This document shows positions 9,833-17,915 of a DNA stretch of 64,000 nt, piece after piece. Each line of letters begins with the position of its first letter. Positions within the stretch are counted from its first letter, which is position 1. The notes below the pieces were generated by a model. The model saw only the letters and a list, made by a program, of their open reading frames with translations. It did no database searches and had not been told where the DNA came from. This DNA comes from Nocardia macrotermitis. GTDB lineage: Bacteria > Actinomycetota > Actinomycetes > Mycobacteriales > Mycobacteriaceae. The stretch is from contig NZ_WEGK01000001.1 in NCBI RefSeq assembly GCF_009604405.1, forward strand, positions 806,001 to 870,000, read 5' to 3'. The translations under genes and the position numbers were made by a program.

Positions 9833-10193
9833 CGTGCAGGACGTCGCCCAATCGGTCGATCAGCTTCTCGACCTGGGCGTCGGAGGGGCGCTTGATCTCC
9901 ACCCTCCGCTCACCGTCGCTGATCGTGATCGACTCCGCGCGGGTGCGGTCCAGGAATCGGACCACCACGTCCCGGATCAGCCACGCGACGGTGCCGAGCG
10001 CGCCGCCCGACACCGCCAACTGCCCGATCTCCAACGCCACACCGGATTTCGTCCCCGCCTGCCCGGGCGCGGCGACCGTGCCGACGGCTAGCCCGCGGAT
10101 CTCGCGCAGATCATCGGCCAGTTCCCCCGCGAGCTGATCCAGTTCCTCCGCGTCGCCGCGAGATGTCGCGACGCTGAACACCACTGCCGCCAT
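9825..10193 (-). CDS. EACC1-like effector-associated component
   Basis: The 122-residue protein has the layout I associate with effector-associated constant component EACC1. An N-terminal alpha/beta part holds EELDQLAGELADDL. A central hydrophobic helix (SGGALGTVAWLIRDVVVRFL) follows, then a C-terminal pair of strands and helix with ITISDGERRVEIKRPS. EACC1 proteins accompany variable effectors, often caspase-like proteases, in multi-domain conflict systems of actinobacteria, and this one sits directly upstream of and overlaps a caspase-ATPase gene. The ATG at 10193 is chosen because AGGGAGG lies 6 bases before it; a longer frame to 10268 lacks such support. Assignment rests on pattern recognition and context, since the family has no catalytic motif. 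Confidence 0.7.
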   Translation of the reverse strand: MAAVVFSVATSRGDAEELDQLAGELADDLREIRGLAVGTVAAPGQAGTKSGVALEIGQLAVSGGALGTVAWLIRDVVVRFLDRTRAESITISDGERRVEIKRPSDAQVEKLIDRLGDVLHDD

Positions 10194-10293
10194 CAGTGCC
10201 CTCCCTTGTCCACCGCGTACGCGGTACCCGCACACTGTATCCCGCGTGCTCCGGACCGGCACCGACAACGATCGGGCCGGTCCGATTCACCGG

Positions 10294-13200
10294 TTACGGC
10301 AGCACCGGCGGCGCAATGTCCAACTCCCGCAGCCGATCACGATAGGTCTCCACATTGGCGAGTTTGATCTGCTCGTAGCCGCGGATCACATCCGGTAGGG
10401 CCGCGGCCGCGACGGCGCGGTCGTAGTCGTGGGACAGGGTTCCGGTCAGGGTGTCGATCATCTCGGTGTAGTGCGCGAGCAGGGCGCGTTCGACGCGCCG
10501 CACGTGCGTGTGGCCGAAGGGGTCGAATGCGGTGCCGCGCAGGCGTTTTCCCTTGGCCAGCAGAAGCAGGGCGAGGTGACCGCGCGGACCCAGGCCGATC
10601 TTCTCGTCCCGGCCCAGGGCGCGCAGCAGCGGCGGATGCAGACGATAGGTCAGGTTCGCGCCGTCGGGCACGGTGGCGGCGACCTCGGACAGGAACGCCG
10701 GATCGGTCAGGCGACGGGCGACCTCGTATTCGTCCTTGTAGGCTGTGAGTTTGTACAGCCCGCGCGCCACCTGCTCGCTGAATTCGGTGCGGTCGGTGGC
10801 CCTTCGCTCGGATTCCCACACCCGCTGCACGAAGGTGACGTACTCGCGGGCGATACGGATGCCCCCGAAACCGACGAGTTCGCCCGCCCGCCGCTCGACC
10901 AGACGTCGGGTCTCACCGGTCGCGCTCAGACCTGCCAGCAGTTCGGCCGGAGCCTCGGGTGCGGTCCGCGTGCCGGATCGTGGTGTGGTCGCGGCGGCGA
11001 ATTCCTCCGGACGCGCCACTGCCGCACGCCCCCAGCGGAAGGCCGCGATATTGGCGGCGACCGCGACGCCGTTGATCTCGATGGCCTCCTCGATCGCCGC
11101 GGCGGGCAGCCGCAATCCGCCCACCTGATATGCCGCGCCGACCAGCAGGAAGTTGGCCGCGGTGGCATTGCCGAACAGCGTCTGGGCGGCGGCCAGGGCG
11201 TCGAACGAGGTCACCGCGCGCGACACCCCGGACAACCGGGCCAGCAGCTCATCGGTCGCCGGATATTCGACCGCCGCGTCGTACACCATCGCACCGGTGG
11301 GTGTCGGGCTGGTCGAGGCCACCGAGATCGTCCGATCCGCCGACCCGTAGGCAAGATTCTTCGGATCGGCGACCGCGAGCAGATCGAAGGCCAGCACGCA
11401 GTCCGCCGAACCGGGGGTGAGCCGGTTGGCGGGTTCGAGCGCGGTCGCGGCGAAACGCATGTGGGACACCACCGGACCGGCCTTCTGACTCATCCCGATC
11501 TGGTCCAGGCCCGCGACCTGATATCCGGCGCGCATGGCGGCGGTGGCCAGGACCTGGTTGACGGTCACGATGCCGGTGCCGCCGATTCCGGCCAGGAAGA
11601 CGTTCTGCGTGGCGCCCGACGATTCCACACCGACATCGGGCAGCACGGGCGGTTCGGGACGAACCTGCTTGCGACGCTTGGCCTTCGGCGTCGATCCCCG
11701 GCCCGGTTCGGGCATCTCCACCGTGACGAACGACGGGCAATCCCCCTTCAGGCAGCTGTAATCGGTATTGCAGGAGGTCTGATCGATCCGGGTCTTGCGA
11801 CCGAATTCGGTCTGCACCGGTTGCACCGACAGGCAGTTGCTCTGCACGCCACAGTCGCCGCAGCCCTCGCAGACCGCCTCGTTGATCACCACGCGCGTGC
11901 GCCGCACCGGCAGTGCGCCGCGCTTACGCTTGCGACGCGCGTCCGCGGCACAGTGCTGGTCGTAGATCAGCACCGTGACGCCGGGGATCTCGCGCAGCAT
12001 GCGCTGGGCCTCGTCCAGCCGATCCCGGTGCCACAGCAGGGTTCCCGGCGCGAGGTCGCGTTTGCGGTACTTACCCGGTTCGTCGGCGCAGATGACGATC
12101 TGCCGCACGCCCTCGTCGGTGAGTTTGTGCGTCAGACGCGGAACCGCAAGCGCCCCTTCGGCATCCTGCGCGCCGGTCATCGCGACGACATCGTTGTAGA
12201 GCAGCTTGTAGGTGATGTTCACCCCGGCGGCGATACACGCCTGCACGGCCAACTGTCCCGAGTGGAAATACGTTCCGTCACCGATGTTCTGGAACAGATG
12301 CGGCACATCGGTGAACGGGGCCTGCCCGATCCACTGCGCGCCCTCCCCGCCCATCTGGGTCAGCCCGACCACCTTGCTGTCGGTGCGATCGGACATGGTC
12401 ACCAGCGTGTGACAACCGATGCCACCACCGGCCAGCGAGCCCTCGGGGACCGCGGTCGAGCGGTTGTGCGGACAACCGCTACAGAAGTAGGCGGCGCGTT
12501 TGGCCGGCAGCACCGACAGGGACAGCGGTTGCGGGAGTGGACGTTTCAACTCCAGATGTCCGTCCAGCGCGCGGCGCAGGGGTCCGAGGATCCGTCCGGC
12601 GGTGAGTTCGCCGTCGGACGGGAACAGCGGCCGGGCCCCGGCATCGCGTTTGCCGAGAATCTGCGGGGAACCCGGTGCACCGTACAGGATCTCGCGAATC
12701 TGTGTCTCGACGAAGGCGGTCTTGTCCTCCACCACGATCACCCGGGACAGTCCCGCGGCGAATTCGCGGACCCTTTCGGGGGCAAGGGGATACGGCATTC
12801 CGATGCGCAGCAGCCGCACACCCGCGCGACGCAGGGCCGCGTCGTCCACGCCGAGATCGGTCAGGGCCTGGCGCATCGCGTCGTAGGCGGTTCCCGTTGC
12901 CGCGATACCGATTTCGGCGTGCTCCGGATTCACCTCGATGACGTCCAGGTTGTTGAGCGTGCTGTAGGCCAGCACGGTCGCCCAGCGCGGACCGTGCAGC
13001 TCCGCCTCGCCGAGCAGGCTGTCCGCGGGCGCGCCCATCGGCCGCCGCCGGTAGGTGAACGGCGCACCCTCCCAGGAGATTTCGGGGACCACGATATCGA
13101 TGTCGCCGATCGTCGCGGGCACCGTCCACGCGCCGTCGGCCACGTCGGCGACGATCTTCAACGCCACCGGACACCCCGAGGCCCGCGACAGCGCCACGCC

Positions 13201-13779
13201 GTGCAGGCCCATGGTGACGATCTCACCGGCGTTGCGCGGGAACAGCACCGGAATGTTCATCGCGGCCAGCGACCGTTCCGAGGCCGCGGGCACGGTCGAG
13301 GATTTGGCCGCCGGATCGTCCCCGACGAGTAGCAGTACCCCGCCCCGGGAATTGACGCCGTACACGGTGGCGTGCCGCAGCGCGTCGGTCGCGCGATCGA
13401 GTCCGGGGCCTTTTCCGTACCACACTCCGACGACTCCGTCGTGCGTGGAATTCCCGGCGGGCAGATCGGCCTGCGAACCCCAGACCGAGGTGGCCGCGAG
13501 TTCTTCGTTCACGCCCGGAACGAAATGAATATCGTGCTCGGACAATACTTCGGGCATATCGCCCAGTAACCGATCCACCCCGCCCAGTGGCGAACCCTGA
13601 TAACCGGAAACGAAAGTGCCCACCCGTGCGCCCGCGCGCAGATCCCGGACGTGTTGTTCCACCAACTGTCGCGCGATCGCCTGCACTCCGGTCAGGACGA
13701 CGGTTCCCGCACCGACCCGATAACGGTCGGCCAGGTCGTACGGTGCTGGGATCAGTGCGCGATCGGCGAGCTCGGTCAT
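10294..13779 (-). CDS. Indolepyruvate ferredoxin oxidoreductase, fused large enzyme
   Basis: This long single-chain thiamine-diphosphate enzyme oxidises aryl or branched 2-oxoacids to acyl-CoA with ferredoxin as acceptor. The N-terminal half carries the IorA-like TPP region (GYQGSPLGGVD; GDGTYFHSGQLAV near the TPP site). A ferredoxin-like cysteine cluster with CEGCGDCGVQSNC lies in the middle, and an IorB-like gamma domain begins at FLAGIGGTGIVTVNQ. ATG 13779 is chosen because the protein body begins at MTELADRALIPAPYDL, preceded by GGTGGAA. The frame stays open to 13893, but its two upstream ATGs both fall inside a repeated 10-mer (ATTGAGCATT) that looks regulatory. Length is about 1161 residues. 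Confidence 0.9.
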   Translation of the reverse strand: MTELADRALIPAPYDLADRYRVGAGTVVLTGVQAIARQLVEQHVRDLRAGARVGTFVSGYQGSPLGGVDRLLGDMPEVLSEHDIHFVPGVNEELAATSVWGSQADLPAGNSTHDGVVGVWYGKGPGLDRATDALRHATVYGVNSRGGVLLLVGDDPAAKSSTVPAASERSLAAMNIPVLFPRNAGEIVTMGLHGVALSRASGCPVALKIVADVADGAWTVPATIGDIDIVVPEISWEGAPFTYRRRPMGAPADSLLGEAELHGPRWATVLAYSTLNNLDVIEVNPEHAEIGIAATGTAYDAMRQALTDLGVDDAALRRAGVRLLRIGMPYPLAPERVREFAAGLSRVIVVEDKTAFVETQIREILYGAPGSPQILGKRDAGARPLFPSDGELTAGRILGPLRRALDGHLELKRPLPQPLSLSVLPAKRAAYFCSGCPHNRSTAVPEGSLAGGGIGCHTLVTMSDRTDSKVVGLTQMGGEGAQWIGQAPFTDVPHLFQNIGDGTYFHSGQLAVQACIAAGVNITYKLLYNDVVAMTGAQDAEGALAVPRLTHKLTDEGVRQIVICADEPGKYRKRDLAPGTLLWHRDRLDEAQRMLREIPGVTVLIYDQHCAADARRKRKRGALPVRRTRVVINEAVCEGCGDCGVQSNCLSVQPVQTEFGRKTRIDQTSCNTDYSCLKGDCPSFVTVEMPEPGRGSTPKAKRRKQVRPEPPVLPDVGVESSGATQNVFLAGIGGTGIVTVNQVLATAAMRAGYQVAGLDQIGMSQKAGPVVSHMRFAATALEPANRLTPGSADCVLAFDLLAVADPKNLAYGSADRTISVASTSPTPTGAMVYDAAVEYPATDELLARLSGVSRAVTSFDALAAAQTLFGNATAANFLLVGAAYQVGGLRLPAAAIEEAIEINGVAVAANIAAFRWGRAAVARPEEFAAATTPRSGTRTAPEAPAELLAGLSATGETRRLVERRAGELVGFGGIRIAREYVTFVQRVWESERRATDRTEFSEQVARGLYKLTAYKDEYEVARRLTDPAFLSEVAATVPDGANLTYRLHPPLLRALGRDEKIGLGPRGHLALLLLAKGKRLRGTAFDPFGHTHVRRVERALLAHYTEMIDTLTGTLSHDYDRAVAAAALPDVIRGYEQIKLANVETYRDRLRELDIAPPVLP

Positions 13780-13821
13780 CAGTTCCACCCGTCCGGCCGA
13801 CACCGATCCGATGCGGCCTAG

Positions 13822-13894
13822 ATTGAGCATTCGACGCCGCCATACTGTCCCCGTAGCGCGGAATGAACAACCTTCGCATCCGAAATTGAGCATT
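13822..13894. promoter_or_regulatory. Pair of ATTGAGCATT repeats upstream of the oxidoreductase gene
   Basis: The 10-mer ATTGAGCATT occurs at 13822-13831 and again at 13885-13894 in the same orientation. The offset is 63 bases, close to six helical turns. Both lie just upstream of the oxidoreductase start at 13779. A regulator binding one face of the helix is a reasonable inference; its identity is unknown. Confidence 0.45.
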
Positions 13895-14013
13895 GTGCAC
13901 AGTTATCACCACTTCGGCTGCGCATCGATTATGCAGCGTGCGACCTCCCCGCACCCGCCGTCAGCGCATCGGGAAATCAACCACGGGAGGGGTTTTCATC
14001 CGATGAATCGCCC

Positions 14014-14511
14014 TCAGCGAATACGGCGGTCGAAATCCGCCCGCCACCGCGCGCACAGCGTGGTGTAACCGTGCAGATGATCCACGGCGAATTCCTCGGG
14101 ACGCCAATCCTGCTCGGCGACGACATCGGACCACACATAGGTCGGCACCGGGTCCTCCCGGCCGATCACGCGGACCGTGCGCAATTCGTATTGCTCGTCC
14201 TCGAACGCGTCGATGATCTCCCAATCCTCGACGGTGAGTCCCTGCAACACCAGACCGGAGGCCATCCGGCCGGGTTCGGCGACCAGACCCGGATAGGCAC
14301 GTTTCGGTAACGCCGCCACCCGCCGGTCGCGAACCACACCGAGTTCGGCCTCGGGCACCCGGCCGAGCAATTCCGCGAGCACCGGGCCGAATTGCAGGAC
14401 GCCATAGGCGAACAGCGTGTCCGACTGCGCCGCCAGCGAACTCAACCTGCTCGCGGGCGCGGCGGTATCGCGGCCCGGCCCCGGTGGGCCGCCCGCGACG
14501 TCTCCGGTCAC
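14014..14511 (-). CDS. Gamma-glutamylcyclotransferase/AIG2-like protein
   Basis: The 165-residue protein has the GGCT-like fold signature: a first strand with LFAYGVLQFGPVLAELLG, the mid-region LPKRAYPGLV, and the acidic FEDEQYELRTVRV that usually contains the catalytic acid. Members remove or rearrange gamma-glutamyl groups, but many actinobacterial versions are uncharacterised. The N-terminal ~35 residues are low-complexity Gly/Pro/Ala. GTG 14511 overlaps the stop of the upstream small gene (GTGA), so the two are probably translated together. Substrate is unknown. Confidence 0.75.
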   Translation of the reverse strand: MTGDVAGGPPGPGRDTAAPASRLSSLAAQSDTLFAYGVLQFGPVLAELLGRVPEAELGVVRDRRVAALPKRAYPGLVAEPGRMASGLVLQGLTVEDWEIIDAFEDEQYELRTVRVIGREDPVPTYVWSDVVAEQDWRPEEFAVDHLHGYTTLCARWRADFDRRIR

Positions 14512-14720
14512 GCGAGTCCGCGTTCGACCCGCCCGTCGGGCAGAACGCGGTAGGCGAGGCGGATTCGGGTGCCGCCGGTGAGTTCGCCAGTTATTTGCGG
14601 TGCCGGAGTTTCGAGCGCGGCCAACGCCGCGACGATTCGCGCGATCTGATCTGGGCGCGCGACCGGCACATCGGAATCGAGCTGGGGCGCATTACGTGTC
14701 ATGTACCCATGGTGCCTCAT
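14508..14720 (-). CDS. Small conserved-type protein coupled to the GGCT-like gene
   Basis: The 70-residue protein (64 residues if the second ATG at 14702 is used) is not recognised. It contains a helix rich in Ala/Ile (ARIVAALAALET) and a C-terminal strand pair with RIRLAYRVLPDGRVERGLA. ATG 14720 is favoured because CGGAG lies 5 bases upstream. Its TGA overlaps the GTG of the GGCT-like gene, an arrangement that supports real translation despite its size. Confidence 0.55.
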   Translation of the reverse strand: MRHHGYMTRNAPQLDSDVPVARPDQIARIVAALAALETPAPQITGELTGGTRIRLAYRVLPDGRVERGLA

Positions 14721-14760
14721 CGGCGCTCCGGAAACATGATATTGGGGGTGGTGAACTGAC

Positions 14761-15579
14761 TCACGCTCCGGATTCGCCACCGCGCCAGCGCGCGGGCCGC
14801 ACCGTCGAGGACGACAGGCGGGTGAACGCTTCGCCGTCATGAGCACTGAAAATGGTGATATCGGCGCCGTGTGCGCGATTGAGTTCCAACAGCCGACGAC
14901 GGTTGTCGCGGTAGGGCATTCCCGCCACCGCGGCCAGCTCGTACAGCCGCCACAGCAGCGGCGTATGTGGTTGTGCCGGATCGATTTCGCTGCCGACACC
15001 GAACGAATCACCCGCGTGCAACAGCCAGCCGCGGCCGGTGTCGACCGCGACGCCGACATGTCCGCGGGTGTGACCGTGCAACGGCACCACCAGAATTTCC
15101 GGCGGCACCCCGGGGAGATCGCGCACCGCGCGGAAGCCGAACCATTCCTCGCCGCCGTCGATTTCGTTCACCATCCAGCGCGGCCCGTGCGCCCACTGCT
15201 GCGCCCGGTACCGGGTCCGCTCGGAGAACGTCCGGCGCGCGGTCGCGGCCCGGAACTCCGGACCGTGGATGTGCACGGTCGCCTCCGGGAAATCCGAGAG
15301 TCCGCCCGCGTGATCGAAATCCAGGTGGGTGAGCACGATGTGCCGCACATCGGCGGGGTCGTATCCCAGGCCCTGGATCTGCCGGACGGCCGTTTCGTGT
15401 TCGGCGAGTTCGGCGCCGATGACGAAACGACTCGGGCCCACCATCGTGCCCGGATCACGCACGCAACCGAGACCGAATCCGGTGTCCACCAGAACCAGTC
15501 CGGCCCGGGTCTCGATGAGCAGACAGTGATCGACGACGCCCAGTGCCATGCTGCCGCAGTTGAGATGATGAATCCGCAC
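14761..15579 (-). CDS. Metallo-beta-lactamase-fold hydrolase
   Basis: The 272-residue protein is an MBL-fold enzyme of the lactonase-like/glyoxalase II-like branch. The metal motif is THLDFDHAGG, followed by HIHGPEF, the third ligand region HGHTRGHVGV, the bridging aspartate in LLHAGDSFG, and the terminal histidine in FSAHDGE. The HxDxDH motif predicts two metal ions. It starts with GTG 15579. It lies between oxyR (end 15652) and the small-gene/GGCT pair on the same strand. Acyl-homoserine lactonases share this architecture, but the substrate cannot be told from sequence. Confidence 0.85.
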   Translation of the reverse strand: MRIHHLNCGSMALGVVDHCLLIETRAGLVLVDTGFGLGCVRDPGTMVGPSRFVIGAELAEHETAVRQIQGLGYDPADVRHIVLTHLDFDHAGGLSDFPEATVHIHGPEFRAATARRTFSERTRYRAQQWAHGPRWMVNEIDGGEEWFGFRAVRDLPGVPPEILVVPLHGHTRGHVGVAVDTGRGWLLHAGDSFGVGSEIDPAQPHTPLLWRLYELAAVAGMPYRDNRRRLLELNRAHGADITIFSAHDGEAFTRLSSSTVRPARWRGGESGA

Positions 15580-15651
15580 GCCGAGAGCGTTCCAGACGCT
15601 CCCCTGCCGGTCAATCGGATCGGCCCGCGGCGCCCGGCATCGACGGGATTG

Positions 15652-16560
15652 TCACACCGGCCGCTGGGTGCGAATCACTTCGGCGAGATGTTCGTAATCC
15701 TCGGTGCGCGCGGTCGAACCGCGGAACACCAGCCCGAGCGTGCGCCCCGGGGCCGGAGCGGCGAATCGGGCGACCTGCAATGGGCCACGGGCGGTTTCGG
15801 CCGCCACGGCCATCTCCGGGATCAGCGTGACGCCCAAACCGCCTGCGACACACTGCACGACCGTCGAGAGCGAGGCGGCGCGGGTATCGCCGACCGGACC
15901 CGGGCGCACGTCCTTGGCCCGGCACAGATCCAGGGTCTGGTCCCGTAGACAGTGCCCCTCGTCCAGTAGCAGCAGCGGCAGGTCGTCCAGCGCCGAGGGC
16001 GAAAGTCCGGTGCGACCGGACAATTCGTGCCCCTCGGGCAGGACGAGCACGAATTCCTCACTGTAGAGCGGAATTTCGAGCATGCCGCCGGTATCGGACG
16101 GCAACGCGAGCAGCGCGACGTCCAGGACGCCGCTGCGCAGCCCGTCGAGCAGGCGCGCGGTCTGATCCTCGATGACGTGCGGCACCATCGCCGGGAACCG
16201 GCGGCGCAACTCCGGCAGCACGGCCGGCAGCACATACGGCGCAACCGTCGGAATGATGCCCAATCGCAGCGTACCGCCGAGGCCGTCGCCGACCGCCGAG
16301 GCGATGAACCGGTCGGCTGCCTCGAGCGTCGCCATCGCTTGCGGCAGCAGGCGTTTGCCCGCCGCGGTCACCAGCACCCGGCGCGTGCTGCGTTCGATCA
16401 GTTGCAGTTTCAGGCCGTTTTCCAGCGATGCGAGCGACTGCGATAACGTGGGCTGGCTCACGCTCAATCGCGCAGCCGCCGTACCGAAGTGGCGATACTC
16501 GGCGATCGCCACGAACGCACGCAGCTGTGACAGGGTGGGCTGATAAGTCTGATCAGTCAC
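15652..16560 (-). CDS. oxyR: OxyR, peroxide-sensing LysR-type regulator
   Basis: This 302-residue LysR-type regulator has an N-terminal winged HTH ([35 protein letters not shown]) and an effector domain with the redox pair in [14 protein letters not shown], matching the spacing of C199 and C208 of E. coli OxyR. It should sense hydrogen peroxide through a disulfide and activate the divergent ahpC-ahpD genes. GTG 16560 is chosen because it opens the conserved N-terminus; no good ribosome binding site precedes it, so a leaderless or short-leader message is likely. The gene is intact, unlike its counterpart in M. tuberculosis. Confidence 0.93.
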   Translation of the reverse strand: MTDQTYQPTLSQLRAFVAIAEYRHFGTAAARLSVSQPTLSQSLASLENGLKLQLIERSTRRVLVTAAGKRLLPQAMATLEAADRFIASAVGDGLGGTLRLGIIPTVAPYVLPAVLPELRRRFPAMVPHVIEDQTARLLDGLRSGVLDVALLALPSDTGGMLEIPLYSEEFVLVLPEGHELSGRTGLSPSALDDLPLLLLDEGHCLRDQTLDLCRAKDVRPGPVGDTRAASLSTVVQCVAGGLGVTLIPEMAVAAETARGPLQVARFAAPAPGRTLGLVFRGSTARTEDYEHLAEVIRTQRPV

Positions 16561-16590
16561 GCCTATCAGTATAGTGCGACTGATCACGTT
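16541..16590. promoter_or_regulatory. oxyR-ahpC control region
   Basis: The divergent interval holds several short dyads just outside and overlapping the oxyR start: CTATCAGTATAG at 16563-16574, TGATCA around 16550, and GATA/TATC arms at 16542-16545 and 16564-16567. ATAG/CTAT half-sites are typical of OxyR operators. Assignment to OxyR is inference from position. Confidence 0.5.
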
Positions 16591-16678
16591 TACCTTTAGC
16601 CGTGCTGCGGGCAAGATCACAGCGAACGCACTTCCGCACGGCAATCCCGACAACGAAGCAACTGAGGAGACACCCAGC

Positions 16679-17266
16679 ATGGCTCTGCTGACCATCGGCG
16701 ACCAGTTCCCCGCCTACAACCTCACCGCAGTGATCGGCGGTGACCTGTCCAAGGTCGACGCGAAGCAGCCCGATGATTACTTCACCCAGGTCAGCAGCGA
16801 CGACCACGCCGGTAAGTGGCGCGTGGTGTTCTTCTGGCCCAAGGACTTCACCTTCGTGTGCCCCACCGAGATCGCCGCGTTCGGCAAGCTGAACGAGGAG
16901 TTCGCCGACCGTGACGCCCAGGTGCTCGGCGCCTCGGTCGACAACGAGTTCGTGCACTTCCAGTGGCGCGCCCAGCACGAGGATCTCAAGACCCTCCCCT
17001 TCCCGATGCTCTCGGACCTCAAGCGTGAACTCGCCACTGCCACCGGCGTTCTCAACGCCGACGGCGTCGCGGACCGCGCGACCTTCATCGTCGACCCGAA
17101 CAACGAGGTGCAGTTCGTCTCGGTCACCGCGGGTTCGGTCGGCCGCAACGTCGACGAGGTGCTGCGCGTGCTGGACGCCCTGCAGTCCGACGAGCTGTGC
17201 GCCTGCAACTGGAAGAAGGGCGACCCGACCATCGACGCCGGTGAACTGCTGGCCGCCAGCGTCTGA
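16679..17266 (+). CDS. ahpC: Alkyl hydroperoxide reductase AhpC, two-Cys peroxiredoxin
   Basis: The 195-residue peroxiredoxin reduces hydrogen peroxide, organic peroxides and peroxynitrite. The peroxidatic cysteine is C61 in FTFVCPTE, and the C-terminal CACNWKKG supplies the resolving cysteines as in mycobacterial AhpC. ATG 16679 is preceded by GAGGAGA; a longer frame to 16574 would read through the promoter region and is rejected. Its electron donor is the AhpD protein encoded 23 bases downstream. Confidence 0.96.
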   Translation: MALLTIGDQFPAYNLTAVIGGDLSKVDAKQPDDYFTQVSSDDHAGKWRVVFFWPKDFTFVCPTEIAAFGKLNEEFADRDAQVLGASVDNEFVHFQWRAQHEDLKTLPFPMLSDLKRELATATGVLNADGVADRATFIVDPNNEVQFVSVTAGSVGRNVDEVLRVLDALQSDELCACNWKKGDPTIDAGELLAASV

Positions 17267-17289
17267 TCGATTCGAAGGAGTTACCGGCT

Positions 17290-17829
17290 GTGACCGTCGA
17301 GAACCTGAAGAACTCGCTCCCCGAGTACGCCAAGGACCTCAAGCTCAACCTGTCGTCCATCGCGCGGTCGACCGTGCTCAGCGAACAGCAGCTGTGGGGC
17401 ACGCTGCTCGCTTCGGCGGCCGCCACCCGCTCGGCGGTCACGCTGCGCGAGATCGCCGACGAGGCCGCCGACACGCTGTCGGCGGAGGCGTACAACGCCG
17501 CCCTCGGGGCCGCCTCGATCATGGGCATGAACAACGTGTTCTACCGGGGTAAGGCGTTCCTGGAGGGCCGGTACGACGATCTGCGCGCCGGGCTGCGGAT
17601 GAACATCATCGGCAATCCGGGTGTGGACAAGGCCGATTTCGAGCTGTGGTCGTTCGCGGTCTCCTCGATCAACGGCTGCCAGCACTGCCTGGAGGCGCAC
17701 GAGAACACCCTGCGCGAGGCCGGTGTCTCGCGTGAGGTGATCTTCGAGGCGTTGCGCGCGGCGGCGATCGTCGCGGGCGTCGGGCAGGCCGTGCAGTCGA
17801 CCCAGGCGCTCGAATCCGCCGGGGTCTGA
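17290..17829 (+). CDS. ahpD: Alkylhydroperoxidase AhpD, reductant for AhpC
   Basis: The 179-residue protein carries the CxxC redox centre C130-Q-H-C133 followed by H137, exactly the AhpD proton-relay pattern. In mycobacteria AhpD links AhpC to lipoamide-dependent dehydrogenases. GTG 17290 follows GAAGGAG by 9 bases. It ends just before a strong palindromic terminator shared with the convergent monooxygenase gene. Confidence 0.96.
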   Translation: MTVENLKNSLPEYAKDLKLNLSSIARSTVLSEQQLWGTLLASAAATRSAVTLREIADEAADTLSAEAYNAALGAASIMGMNNVFYRGKAFLEGRYDDLRAGLRMNIIGNPGVDKADFELWSFAVSSINGCQHCLEAHENTLREAGVSREVIFEALRAAAIVAGVGQAVQSTQALESAGV

Positions 17830-17863
17830 TTTCGCGGGTTTACCAGCGCCGCAGGATATCTCG

Positions 17864-17907
17864 CGATGGCCGTGTACTCGTTTCGAGTACACGGCCATCG
17901 GGCTTTT
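17864..17907. terminator. Bidirectional terminator between ahpD and the monooxygenase
   Basis: A perfect 17-base stem (CGATGGCCGTGTACTCG, bases 17864-17880, with its complement at 17884-17900) has a three-base TTT loop and is followed by GGCTTTT. It lies between two converging genes and should terminate in both directions, though the T run is only on the ahpD side. Confidence 0.8.
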
Positions 17908-17915
17908 CCGGGGGG

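Noticed and set aside
10429..13332. 967-residue open frame on the plus strand opposite the indolepyruvate oxidoreductase
   Set aside because: It is the reverse shadow of a GC-rich coding region; composition is His/Arg/Gly-rich with no domain, while the minus strand encodes a clear enzyme.
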